DNA of 64,000 nt from Psychrobacter sp. I-STPA6b. Lineage in GTDB: Bacteria > Pseudomonadota > Gammaproteobacteria > Pseudomonadales > Moraxellaceae. Location: contig NZ_VEWM01000010.1 of NCBI RefSeq assembly GCF_020662265.1, positions 62,001-126,000 of the forward strand. The letters run 5' to 3'. The notes below the pieces were generated by a model, which had not been told where the DNA came from, made no database searches, and was given only the letters and a program-made list of their open reading frames with translations. Made by a program: the position numbers and the translations under genes. How positions within the stretch are numbered: position 1 is the stretch's first letter; each line of letters opens with the position of its first letter. This document shows, in pieces, positions 25,648 to 34,013 of the stretch.

Positions 25648-27198
25648 ATGTCATTTGCTCAAGTCCATACCCGTTCCGTTGTTGGTCTACATGCCCCAGC
25701 CGTGATGGTCGAAGTACATTTATCACAAGGATTGCCTGCTTTAACCATTGTTGGCTTACCAGAGGCAGCGGTACGTGAAAGTAAAGATAGGGTACGCTCA
25801 GCGATTATCAACTCAAACTTTCAATTTCCCAACCGCCGTCTGACCATCAACCTTGCCCCTGCCGATTTACCCAAAGAAGGGGCAAGGCTAGATTTGCCAA
25901 TAGCGATGGGAATTTTGGCAGCCAGTGGGCAGATTGATGCAGATATTTTGGAAAATTTTGAGTTTATTGGCGAGTTGGCATTAAATGGTGACCTACGCCA
26001 GATTACAGGCAGTTTGGCGGTTGCTCGAGCTATAAAAACTCACCAAAATCAAGGCACACAAAGTCAAGGTTTACAAAATAAAAGTAAACAACGTCAGCTT
26101 ATCGTTCCAAAAGCCAATGCAGCAGAGGCAGCACGAGTGGCAGGGGTCGAGGTTTTAGGGGCAAATAATCTAACCGAGGTATGCCGTCATTTGGCGGTGG
26201 TGAGTGGTCAGCAACCAAACCAAAATGATAAGATTGAGATTGAACAGCCCAGTAGCATCCATACGCAAGTTCATTATAAAATTGACCTTGCCGATGTTAA
26301 AGGGCAACATCATGCCAGACGGGCGTTAGAGATTGCGGCAGCAGGTGGACATTCGCTATTGTTTATTGGACCTCCGGGGTCAGGTAAAACGCTGATGGCG
26401 TCACGCCTACCGACCATCTTGCCTGAGCTGAGCGATGAAGAGGCGTTAGAGGTTGCCAGCACTTATTCGGTGGCAGACACAGAATATCAATACGGCACAC
26501 GCCCTTTTCGTGAAATTCACCATACCATTTCAGCAGTGGCATTGGTGGGTGGGGGTTCACGCCCCAAACCCGGTGAGATTACCCTTGCCGACAAAGGGGT
26601 TCTTTTTATTGATGAGATGCCAGAGTTTGACCGCAAAGTTTTGGAGGTTTTACGTCAGCCACTGGAATCTAAGCAAATCACTATTAGTCGAGCCAATTCA
26701 CAAATAACCTTCCCTGCTAATTTTCAGCTTATTGCCGCCATGAACCCTTGTCCCTGTGGCTATCATGGCGACTTATCTAACCGTTGCCATTGCCGACCAG
26801 AACAAATTGCCCGTTATCAAGATAAAATCTCAGGACCACTGCTTGACCGCATTGACCTGCATGTCAGCGTTCCTGCTCTACCGTTAACGGACTTACAAAA
26901 TGCGCAAAAAGGCGAAACCTCCGAAGTGGTACGCCAAAGAGTAGCAAAAGCTCATAGCAGACAGATGCAACGGCAAAATAAAGTGAACAATGAGCTAACC
27001 CCCAGTGAGCTTGATGAGCAAGCCAATCTCGGTGAGCCACAAAAACAGCTACTACAAACTGCCCAAGCTCGTCTGAATCTTTCTGCTCGGGGTTATCATC
27101 GGGTGCTCAGAGTTGCCCGTACTATTGCCGACCTTGCCGGCAGTGATATGATAGAAATCCCACATCTTAGCGAGGCATTAAGCTATCGTGGTAATTAA
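25648..27198 (+). CDS. comM: YifB/ComM family AAA+ ATPase (branch-migration helicase for transformation)
   Basis: 516 residues. The N-terminal Lon-protease-like ChlI domain begins FAQVHTRSVVGLHAPAV. The Mg-chelatase-type AAA+ core carries Walker A FIGPPGSGKTLMASRLP, Walker B GVLFIDEMPEFD, and the zinc-like loop MNPCPCGYHGDLSNRCHC. The C-terminal Mg_chelatase_C segment has ARLNLSARGYHRVLRVARTIADL. ComM forms hexamers that extend the heteroduplex during natural transformation. dprA, encoded at 57 kb in this window, acts earlier in the same pathway. It is monocistronic, and a 7-bp tandem array starts 11 bases after its stop. Confidence 0.95.
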   Translation: MSFAQVHTRSVVGLHAPAVMVEVHLSQGLPALTIVGLPEAAVRESKDRVRSAIINSNFQFPNRRLTINLAPADLPKEGARLDLPIAMGILAASGQIDADILENFEFIGELALNGDLRQITGSLAVARAIKTHQNQGTQSQGLQNKSKQRQLIVPKANAAEAARVAGVEVLGANNLTEVCRHLAVVSGQQPNQNDKIEIEQPSSIHTQVHYKIDLADVKGQHHARRALEIAAAGGHSLLFIGPPGSGKTLMASRLPTILPELSDEEALEVASTYSVADTEYQYGTRPFREIHHTISAVALVGGGSRPKPGEITLADKGVLFIDEMPEFDRKVLEVLRQPLESKQITISRANSQITFPANFQLIAAMNPCPCGYHGDLSNRCHCRPEQIARYQDKISGPLLDRIDLHVSVPALPLTDLQNAQKGETSEVVRQRVAKAHSRQMQRQNKVNNELTPSELDEQANLGEPQKQLLQTAQARLNLSARGYHRVLRVARTIADLAGSDMIEIPHLSEALSYRGN

Positions 27199-27208
27199 AA
27201 ATTACTCC

Positions 27209-27304
27209 CAGCAATCAGCAATCAGCAATCAGCAATCAGCAATCAGCAATCAGCAATCAGCAATCAGCAATCAGCAATCAGCAATCAGCAATCAGCAATC
27301 AGCA
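27209..27304. repeat. Tandem array of CAGCAAT (13 perfect copies plus a partial)
   Basis: Thirteen uninterrupted copies of the 7-base unit occupy 27209-27299, followed by CAGCA. It is located directly after the comM stop. No known terminator is seen in it. Perfect copies suggest recent slippage and likely length variation between strains. Confidence 0.97.
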
Positions 27305-27509
27305 TAATAAAACCATATCCAGCATTAAAGAAATGGCATACAAATTCGACAAATTTTGTACTATTGTAGAATAGATATATGAATGATAAAATCAAAGAGC
27401 CTTAAATGGCACTTAACAACAGAAGCATCTACTAAAACATTAAAGACAACAAGTTTAATAACTAAGATGCCACTCTGCATAATATTAACTATAGACAAGG
27501 AAAATAAAC

Positions 27510-27875
27510 ATGAGTAACTTTAATTTCACTGATGCTCTAAAAATCCATGCCGACTGGAAATTCAAACTACGTGATGCCATTGCTGATCATGCACAACTGG
27601 ACGATAAAAAAATCGCTAAAGATGATCAATGTGTATTAGGAAAGTGGTTACATGATCCTGAGACTAAAGCCGCTTATGGCAACCTAGAAAATTTCCAAGA
27701 ATGTATCAAGGCTCATGCTCGCTTTCATTTAGCAGCATCTGAAGTTGCACGCTACATTAATATGGAAAACTATGATCATGCAACAGACTTACTAAAATCA
27801 GGAACAGAGTATGCCACTGCTAGCTCTGAGGTCGGGCTGGCGATTCATGAACTGCGTAAAGAAGTACAATCATAA
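27510..27875 (+). CDS. Stand-alone CZB (chemoreceptor zinc-binding) domain protein
   Basis: 121 residues, all one CZB domain. The zinc ligands can be assigned as His13 (IHADWKFKL), Cys41 (QCVLGKWLHD), and His69 and His73 (AHARFHLAA), the 3His/1Cys pattern of the family. CZB domains usually sit at the end of chemoreceptors or diguanylate cyclases and sense Zn2+ or hypochlorite through the Cys-Zn redox switch. This one has no partner domain. The first codons have a strong binding site (caaggaaa) and a terminator follows, so it is monocistronic. Its output partner is not apparent. Confidence 0.9.
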   Translation: MSNFNFTDALKIHADWKFKLRDAIADHAQLDDKKIAKDDQCVLGKWLHDPETKAAYGNLENFQECIKAHARFHLAASEVARYINMENYDHATDLLKSGTEYATASSEVGLAIHELRKEVQS

Positions 27876-27916
27876 CCTCAACCTTAGATATAAATTCATT
27901 CTTCTCAAACAACAAG

Positions 27917-27952
27917 TGGGTTTAAGTTAACATTTTACTTAAACCCATTTTT
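27917..27952 (+). terminator. Terminator after the CZB gene
   Basis: TGGGTTTAAGT / ACTTAAACCCA perfect 11-bp stem with a 9-base loop followed by T residues. Confidence 0.9.
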
Positions 27953-28075
27953 AATGTTTAACAAACCCTATAAAAGACTGGGTTTTTTCTCTATTTTTAG
28001 GGGATTATGGATAAACAATCAAGGTATATCATTGTTTATTGACCCAAAAAATTATCATAAATTTTAAACTATAAG

Positions 28076-28127
28076 TACCAAATATAAATACCAAATATAA
28101 ATACCAAATATAAATACTAAATTATAA
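28076..28127. repeat. 13-bp tandem repeat TACCAAATATAAA (3 perfect + 1 degenerate)
   Basis: Units at 28076-28088, 28089-28101 and 28102-28114, then a degenerate fourth. It ends 10 bases before the amidohydrolase start and overlaps the ribosome-binding region, so copy number could affect expression. Confidence 0.85.
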
Positions 28128-28137
28128 GGACAACGCC

Positions 28138-29784
28138 ATGACCACAGCCACCACCCTATATCACAATGGACATATCCTTACCATGGAAGGCGACAGCCCA
28201 CAATATGCCCAAGCCCTTGTCACCCAAGCGGACAAAATCGTTTACGTTGGTGAATTAGCAGATGCCAAAACCACCTACCCACAAGCGACCCTAATTGACC
28301 TACATCAGCAAACCCTATTGCCCGCCTTTATCGACCCACACAGCCATTTTGCCTTAGTTTCCAATACCATGGGGCAAGTTAACCTCAGTCCCCCACCAAT
28401 TGGACAAATCAGCACCATTGATGAGATGATGCAGGCGGTGAAACAATACAAAATTGATCAGCAAATCGCTGATGGCGAGTGGATATTTGGTTGGGGCTAT
28501 GATGACAACGAGCTGACCCCAGCACGTCACCCAACCAAAGATGAGATTGACGCCGTATTACCCAACAACCCTGTATATCTACAACATACCAGCGGACACA
28601 TGGGCGTGGCAAACTCCAAAGCCCTTGCTTTTATGAATATCACCGCCGACACCCCAAATCCCGAAGGCGGTAACATCGCTCATTATGATGACAGTAAAGA
28701 GCCAAACGGCTTGGTACAAGAAACCGCCATGTATCCCTTTATGCGTCACATGCTTGAGCTGTTTGCCCCAAAGCAGGGCGATTTTTTTATGCAAACCCAA
28801 GATTATTACATCAAACAAGGTGTCACCACCGCTCAAGATGGCTCAACCCCTCGTAATACCTTACATTTTTTCCAAGCTCAAGCCGATGCAGGCAAGCTAA
28901 AAATCGACCTTGTGGCATTAGCAGGGGTCAGTGATTTGGACGAAAATTTGGCGGATAATCAACTAAAATGGCAACATTACCAAAACGGCTTTAAAACCCA
29001 AGGTAGCAAAATCATTGCCGATGGTTCACCACAAGGCAAAACTGCCTATTTTACCAAGCCTTATCTGAGCAATATCCCAAGCTGTGGCTGTGGCGGTCAC
29101 GCCCGAGGCATGCCAAGCCTGACCCAAGAGCAGATAAACGACATGTTTTACAAAGCCTATCAGCATGACAATCAACTGTTTATCCATAATAACGGTGACG
29201 CCGCCACCGACATGATTATCATCGCCCATGAATATGCTTGCCAAAAATTAAACCAACCTTTAGACAAAGACCGCCGTACCATTGCCGTTCATGCACAATT
29301 TATCCGCCCTGACCAACTCAAAAAACTGCAACAATACAACATTCAGCCCTCATTTTTTACCAATCATGCCTTTTTTTGGGGTGACGTGCATGTCAAAAAT
29401 CTTGGCAAAGAGCGTGCCTACTCTTTAAGCCCGATGGCAACCGCACACAACATGGGCTTTAAATACACCAACCATTCAGACGACACCGTCACCCCTGTTA
29501 ACCCCTTATTATCGGTATGGACAGCAGTGAACCGTACCTCACGCTCAGGACAAATCATCGGTGCAAACGAACGCATCACCCCGTATCAAGCTCTAAAAGC
29601 GGTCACCGAGCACGCCGCATATCAATACTTCGAAGAAGACAGCAAAGGCACATTGACGGTCGGCAAAGTTGCTGACTTGGTGATATTAGACAATAACCCA
29701 CTGACCGTACCAGCCGACCGCATCAAAGACATTAAAGTAATGCAAACCATCAAAAATGGGCAAACCATTTATAACTGTCAATGA
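28138..29784 (+). CDS. Amidohydrolase family protein (YtcJ-like)
   Basis: 548 residues. Metal ligands are expected from DPHSHFALVS (H-x-H pair) near residue 65, and from IHNNGDAATDM, VHAQFIRPDQL and NHSDDTVTPV further on, the arrangement of the YtcJ/Nfi-like amidohydrolase_3 group. The C-terminal strand region GKVADLVILDNNPL completes the composite beta domain. It probably hydrolyses an amide or ester of unknown identity in the cytoplasm; no signal peptide is seen. A 13-bp tandem array lies just upstream. Codon use is richer in C at third positions than neighbours such as comM, so acquisition is possible but not proven. Confidence 0.9.
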   Translation: MTTATTLYHNGHILTMEGDSPQYAQALVTQADKIVYVGELADAKTTYPQATLIDLHQQTLLPAFIDPHSHFALVSNTMGQVNLSPPPIGQISTIDEMMQAVKQYKIDQQIADGEWIFGWGYDDNELTPARHPTKDEIDAVLPNNPVYLQHTSGHMGVANSKALAFMNITADTPNPEGGNIAHYDDSKEPNGLVQETAMYPFMRHMLELFAPKQGDFFMQTQDYYIKQGVTTAQDGSTPRNTLHFFQAQADAGKLKIDLVALAGVSDLDENLADNQLKWQHYQNGFKTQGSKIIADGSPQGKTAYFTKPYLSNIPSCGCGGHARGMPSLTQEQINDMFYKAYQHDNQLFIHNNGDAATDMIIIAHEYACQKLNQPLDKDRRTIAVHAQFIRPDQLKKLQQYNIQPSFFTNHAFFWGDVHVKNLGKERAYSLSPMATAHNMGFKYTNHSDDTVTPVNPLLSVWTAVNRTSRSGQIIGANERITPYQALKAVTEHAAYQYFEEDSKGTLTVGKVADLVILDNNPLTVPADRIKDIKVMQTIKNGQTIYNCQ

Positions 29785-29797
29785 TAACGGTCAAAAG

Positions 29798-29945
29798 TAG
29801 CTAATCTTGCCTTCTGCTTGTATCTGACAGCCTAGGCGGGGCGGTGGCACAAGCTGATACATTGCTGTTACCTCGACACTATCTCAGACTCTAGCCACCG
29901 CAACCCGCCCAGACTATCAGGATACCGCTACAGTCAAGGCTAAAA
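29798..29945. repeat. Modular palindromic repeat, copy A
   Basis: Flanks TAGCTAATC...TATCTGAC and AGGATACCGCTAC...AAGGCTAAA enclose a hairpin with arms at 29833-29848 and 29894-29911 (GGCGGG..GCGGTGGC against GCCACCGCAACCCGCC). Copies B (44550) and C (52301) share the flanks but have different stems. No protein-coding gene is evident here. Confidence 0.75.
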
Positions 29946-30199
29946 AGCACCACGTAAGCTAAGCCCGAGCAGGATATCCGCTACTGCAATTTGCGACAAT
30001 GCAAATTCCCTTGCACTCGGGCAAAGCAGTGCTTTGCTATTTCCTCGCTCAGGCTAAAAAGCACCACGTAAGCCAAGTTCAAGCAGGATATCCGCTACTG
30101 CAATTTGCGATAATACAATTCCCTTGCACTTGAGCAAAGCAGTGCTTTGCTATCTCCTCGCTCAGGCTAAAAAGTATCACCTAAGCCAAGTTTTAAGCA
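29938..30199. repeat. Two direct repeats of about 114 bp plus a partial third
   Basis: Units start at GGCTAAAAAG (29938, 30052 and 30165). Each holds AGCAGGATATCCGCTACTG, CCCTTGCACT and the near-palindrome AAAGCAGTGCTTT. The third unit is cut after about 35 bases. A related block follows copy C at about 52540-52600. Together with copy A it fills the 435-base gap before the YceI gene. Confidence 0.85.
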
Positions 30200-30219
30200 T
30201 TTGCTATGCTTGCTCAAGG

Positions 30220-30939
30220 CTATTGCTTAATCGCCTCAACCTGAATGCTCAATCGCACCTGCTTACTCATCCCCATTGCCACATACTTATCAATGCCCCA
30301 GTTAGTACGGTCAATCGTCGTAGTAAAATCACCACCACACACCGACTTTTTATACACAGGGCTAAAATAACAATTAAACTTTGTCGCCGTTAAGCTCACA
30401 GGGTGGGTGTTGCCGTGCATCGTCAAATTACCATCAACCTGCGTTACTTTCAGATTTCCATCACTGCTATCCCCATCATCAGCTTTAGCAAAATGCCACT
30501 GTGTTGACTCAAAAAGTGCTGTCGGATACTGCTCAACCGCAAAAAAATCCTCACTTTTTAAATGCTCATCAAACTTCTCATTACCTGTATTCAAATCCGT
30601 CATCGGAATGGTAATAGCAACTTTGCCAAACTGCTGTTTTGGGTCGTATTGCACTTCACCAGTTAGGTTATAAAACCCGCCTGTATTGGTCGAGGTATTA
30701 AAATGGTCGATAGCAAAACGTACATTGGCATGAGCAGGGTCAATCTCATAAGTGCTGACCTGACTCATATCGACCTGAGAAGTGTTATTGGCAGTGTCTT
30801 GGTTAGAGTTAGCTTGACTGCTACGGCTACTATCTTGCGTAATACTGGCACAACCCGCACCCGCCAGTATCGAAGTTAAAGCCAGTGTTATTAGTAACTT
30901 AGCTAAATACTTTGTAGCGTGATTCGTATGAGTTTGCAT
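30220..30939 (-). CDS. YceI-family lipid-binding protein, probable lipoprotein
   Basis: 239 residues. The N-terminal segment has a basic start, a hydrophobic core (LAKLLITLALTSILAGAG) and Cys at about residue 29, consistent with a lipoprotein signal although the lipobox (GAG-C) is not ideal. The YceI lipocalin-like barrel begins TYEIDPAHANVRFAIDHF and continues GKVAITIPMTDLNTGNEKFDEHLKSEDFF (by position, about 105-135) and GNLTMHGNTHPVSLTATKFNC. YceI proteins bind isoprenoid lipids in the periplasm. The Ser/Asn/Gln linker after the Cys fits a tethered protein. A Cys pair in the C-terminal third (NCYF...KSVCGG) might form a disulfide. Confidence 0.9.
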   Translation of the reverse strand: MQTHTNHATKYLAKLLITLALTSILAGAGCASITQDSSRSSQANSNQDTANNTSQVDMSQVSTYEIDPAHANVRFAIDHFNTSTNTGGFYNLTGEVQYDPKQQFGKVAITIPMTDLNTGNEKFDEHLKSEDFFAVEQYPTALFESTQWHFAKADDGDSSDGNLKVTQVDGNLTMHGNTHPVSLTATKFNCYFSPVYKKSVCGGDFTTTIDRTNWGIDKYVAMGMSKQVRLSIQVEAIKQ

Positions 30940-31038
30940 CGTATTTTTCCTTATTAATTAATTGATTATTTATCGCTTTATTAAAAACTGGTTTATTAAA
31001 AGTGGTTTTATTGGGCATAATGAACACAAGCCAGTCAG

Positions 31039-31779
31039 TTAATCATTAGCAGGCAATAAATACGCCACCAAACTGGCAAAATCATCAAACGCTTGTGTTG
31101 GATTAAAATCACGAATATCTTGCCCATAGTTATAACCATAGGACAGCCCCAGCGTATCTATGCCTGCATTTTGTCCCGCTAAAATATCGTTTTTTGAATC
31201 GCCAATCATTACTGCTTTATTAGGATTGACCCTAAGCTGTCCACATACATAGTGTAGCGGAGCAGGGTCAGGTTTTTTCTCAGCCAAGCTATCGCCCCCT
31301 AACACCTCAGCAAACAAATCCTGCCAACCAAAACTTTGCAACAACTTAGGCACAAAGCGTATCGGCTTATTGGTTACCAAAGCTAATATATACCCTGCTT
31401 GTTGCAATTGTTTTAAACCTTTATCTACCCCTGCATACGCCACGGTTTTTGTGCCACTGGTTTGCTCATATGCCTCAAAAAATACTTCTTGAGCATCACT
31501 AATCTGTTGCTGAGTCGGCGGTACTTGACTACTGGCAGTTAACGCCCGTTCTACCAGTTTACGTGAGCCATTACCCACCCAGTTTCTCACCTCACTTTCA
31601 GGATAGGTCGGTTTGCCTAATTGGCTGAGCATCATATTTGTCGCCTCTGCCAAATCTGGTACGCTATCAATCAACGTCCCGTCAAAATCAAAAATCAATA
31701 GTGACTTTTCACCCATCGGCGTTGTTATAGGGGAGATATGATGGCTTAACTTAGCAGAAGGGGTAATATTCGTACTCAT
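31039..31779 (-). CDS. gph: HAD-family phosphoglycolate phosphatase (Gph)
   Basis: 246 residues. HAD motif I is LLIFDFDGTLIDSVPDLAEA, motif II is LALVTNKP, motif III Lys lies in GGDSLAEKKPDPAPL, and motif IV is MIGDSKNDILAGQNAGI. The cap insertion is helical, as in Gph. The enzyme removes phosphate from 2-phosphoglycolate formed after DNA repair. The first Met has an AAAGAGAG binding site, so the 21 residues before the motif are probably translated. YceI lies downstream on the same strand with a 99-base gap. Other small-molecule HAD phosphatases cannot be excluded. Confidence 0.85.
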   Translation of the reverse strand: MSTNITPSAKLSHHISPITTPMGEKSLLIFDFDGTLIDSVPDLAEATNMMLSQLGKPTYPESEVRNWVGNGSRKLVERALTASSQVPPTQQQISDAQEVFFEAYEQTSGTKTVAYAGVDKGLKQLQQAGYILALVTNKPIRFVPKLLQSFGWQDLFAEVLGGDSLAEKKPDPAPLHYVCGQLRVNPNKAVMIGDSKNDILAGQNAGIDTLGLSYGYNYGQDIRDFNPTQAFDDFASLVAYLLPAND

Positions 31780-31898
31780 AAAACTCTCTTTTTTAGTTAA
31801 TTTAAAATTGGTGTACGATTGCGTACTATCATGTTATTACTAATAATAGTAACAAAAATCGCTGACCCCAATGTGTGAAGTTTTTTTAAGGAATACTT

Positions 31899-32258
31899 AT
31901 GCCTTATCCTATCCCCAGATTTATAAATACAGACAATATACACCAACGGTGGATAGCACGACTTATAGCAACGCTAAGTGGTTGTCTGTTATTGACTATC
32001 ACTAATATCAGCCATGCGGGATTATTAGAACGTTTAATCCCACAAGGTGAAACTCATACGGTCACTGCGGTAGACCGTGACGTGGCATTTATTATTGATG
32101 GTTATATTTATGATGCCCGCCAATTTTGTTATATGGTGGTTGGTGACAAAGTGGTGTTTTTGGACGGTCGGCATGGCATTGATTACCGAGCCACTGTTTA
32201 TAATCTTGACGGGCATGAGCAGTGTGATTTGTTGTTACGGAAGCGGGTGGAAGAGTAA
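31899..32258 (+). CDS. Small secreted protein of unknown function
   Basis: 119 residues. A basic N-terminus leads into a hydrophobic stretch (WIARLIATLSGCLLLTITNIS) ending in a signal-peptidase-like His-Ala site at about residue 40. The mature part is a compact beta-rich segment: HTVTAVDRDVAFIIDGYIYDA, then FCYMVVGDKVVFLDGR and EQCDLLLRKR, with two Cys that could pair. I do not recognise the family. The binding site ttaagga is good. It is the last chromosomal gene before the integrated element; its stop is 30 bases from the left repeat. Confidence 0.65.
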   Translation: MPYPIPRFINTDNIHQRWIARLIATLSGCLLLTITNISHAGLLERLIPQGETHTVTAVDRDVAFIIDGYIYDARQFCYMVVGDKVVFLDGRHGIDYRATVYNLDGHEQCDLLLRKRVEE

Positions 32259-32288
32259 TTTTGTTATGGTATTAAAAACTTGAACAAA

Positions 32289-32367
32289 CGGCTACCAAAA
32301 TAGATATAAAAAACCCAACCCTATATAAATCAACAATTTACAGGCATAAAAAAACCCCAAACGGGGG
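32289..32367. repeat. Left attachment-site repeat (attL)
   Basis: Begins CGGCTACCAAAATAGA, continues with CCCAACCCTATATAAATCAA, and ends ACCCCAAACGGGGG. It differs from the right copy by five or so substitutions and indels. It lacks the second arm of the terminator palindrome, which is complete only in the right copy. Confidence 0.85.
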
Positions 32368-32373
32368 GACTTG

Positions 32374-32510
32374 TTTTCATTATCAGACGTTATCAGATGT
32401 TATCACAAAGCTATGAATAGCAAGGGATTGATGATAATATGGGTTATCTAGTGTTATCACAAAATGGCTACCATTAGCGGTATAAATGGCTACCAAAACG
32501 GCTACCAAAA
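32374..32510. promoter_or_regulatory. Candidate integrase/excisionase arm sites
   Basis: GGCTACCA occurs at 32466, 32488 and 32500, the last two as a tandem TGGCTACCAAAA-CGGCTACCAAAA that also occurs at 41903-41926 by the right end. Four GTTATC(A/T) motifs lie between 32388 and 32460. The position next to attL and the integrase start fits arm-type binding sites. Confidence 0.55.
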
Positions 32511-32526
32511 TCCAAGGCATAACATC

Positions 32527-33891
32527 ATGGCAAAAGTCAGCAAAGGGATTACTACCGTAACCCAAATTGATAGAGTGATAAAACAGACTATTAAGGCAGG
32601 CAAGCAAGCCATTTACCCCTTAGCAGGTTACAAGGGGCTTGAGCTACGCATACGCCCTAAAGGTGATAAAGATGCTACCGCAGATTTTCGCCATCGTTAT
32701 ACTCACCCTTACACTGGTAAACGTCCTTATATGACATTGGGGCTATACCCCGCCTTTACTCTTGAGCAAGCACGCCAAGCCCATACCAATAATATGAGAC
32801 TATTAGCCCAAAATATTGACCCCATTACCCATAGAGATAAGCAACACACCGAGCAAGCTACAGCCATTACTCATACCTTTAAGGCAGTTGCTAAAGACTG
32901 GTTAGCTGAACAGACCAGTAACCCTGAGCATACCCCTAGCCAAAAGACCATAGATAACTGGCAGGGTTTCCTTGAGCCATTGAACAATGCCTTTGGTAAT
33001 TATCCTATTAGTGAAGTGACAACCCAACAAGTGCTAGCTGTGTGCCGTGAGATTCAAAAAACCCATGTGCATAAAGGCAATAGGGTTAAGGGGCTTGCCA
33101 GCCGAATATTTGCCCATGCTGTGGCGAATGGCTTAGTAGAGGTTAACCCAGTATTACAGCTCACTGGTGCAAAAGTATTAAAGCCTACTAAAACCAACCA
33201 TCACCCAGCATTAACCACGCCAGCTGAGTTTGCCGAGCTATTAAAAGAGATTGACCAGCTAAATCAGCCCAATAGCTATAACAAAGAGGTATTGCAGTTA
33301 TTGGCATTAACCTTTGCCCGTATTGGTGATGTGTGTTCTATGCGGTGGTGTGATATTGACTGGCAGGCTAAGCAGTGGGTATTTGAGCCAATGAAAGGGC
33401 AGGGACGTGAAGATATGGTGGACTGCCTAGTCATACCCCTAGCACCGCAGACCATTGATATATTACAGCATATGCAAGCTATAACAGGTGGGCATGACTA
33501 TGTGTTCTACAATGCTAGACGCAAAAAGGCTCACTATCTAGACCCTACCCGCATTAATGCCACCTTAAACAACCCTGATATGAATAAAGCAGGTATCGGT
33601 AAAGATTATTGCGGACAAGGCTATAAAGATGTACACAGCCCGCATGGCTTTCGTGCCAGTGCCAAAACCTTATTGATGGAACGACTAGGCTATAACCACC
33701 TATTGACTGAGCTACAAAGTGGACGACAAGTTCCTGATCAATACGGAAACACCTATAACCGTATGGAGGCAATCGCAAAGCGTACCGAGATGATGAGCAA
33801 ATGGGCAAACTACTTAGATGACCTGAAGGCTGGCAAGATTGATAACGTCATTCATACCAGCTTTAAGCAGGCAGAAAAAAAGCAGGGTTAA
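32527..33891 (+). CDS. int: Tyrosine-type site-specific integrase (P4-like)
   Basis: 454 residues from ATG 32527; the frame is open 21 codons further up, through the GGCTACC repeats, but AAGG is placed for 32527. An N-terminal DUF4102-like domain (LRIRPKGDKDATADFRHRY and YMTLGLYPAFTLEQAR) is followed by a SAM-like core-binding domain and the catalytic domain. Catalytic residues visible are Arg265 (ALTFARIGDVCSMRW), His373 and Arg376 (SPHGFRASAK) and Tyr410 (NTYNRME). It should catalyse insertion and excision of the element at the tRNA-Phe terminator. It lies directly inside attL, the normal place. Confidence 0.93.
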   Translation: MAKVSKGITTVTQIDRVIKQTIKAGKQAIYPLAGYKGLELRIRPKGDKDATADFRHRYTHPYTGKRPYMTLGLYPAFTLEQARQAHTNNMRLLAQNIDPITHRDKQHTEQATAITHTFKAVAKDWLAEQTSNPEHTPSQKTIDNWQGFLEPLNNAFGNYPISEVTTQQVLAVCREIQKTHVHKGNRVKGLASRIFAHAVANGLVEVNPVLQLTGAKVLKPTKTNHHPALTTPAEFAELLKEIDQLNQPNSYNKEVLQLLALTFARIGDVCSMRWCDIDWQAKQWVFEPMKGQGREDMVDCLVIPLAPQTIDILQHMQAITGGHDYVFYNARRKKAHYLDPTRINATLNNPDMNKAGIGKDYCGQGYKDVHSPHGFRASAKTLLMERLGYNHLLTELQSGRQVPDQYGNTYNRMEAIAKRTEMMSKWANYLDDLKAGKIDNVIHTSFKQAEKKQG

Positions 33892-33910
33892 GCCTCTGCT
33901 ATAACGACCA

Positions 33911-33977
33911 TGCAAGGCTAGGATTAATTACCCGAACGGCAGTATTTATCACACCTTTAGACTGCCACCGCCTTGCA
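33911..33977. repeat. Nested inverted repeat after the integrase gene
   Basis: Outer arms TGCAAGGC (33911-33918) / GCCTTGCA (33970-33977) enclose inner arms GGCAGT / ACTGCC (33938-33943, 33961-33966). It could be a processed RNA hairpin or an operator; there is no T run for a terminator. Confidence 0.5.
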
Positions 33978-34013
33978 CCTATATTTGACTAAGGGTGTGT
34001 AAAGGTGTGAATT

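Noticed and set aside
27209..27304. Possible CRISPR array
   Set aside because: The unit is only 7 bases and there are no spacers; it is a simple tandem repeat. No cas genes are present.
32464..32526. Longer integrase starting 21 codons upstream of 32527
   Set aside because: The extra residues are encoded by the GGCTACC repeats and lack a ribosome-binding site; relatives start at the shorter position.
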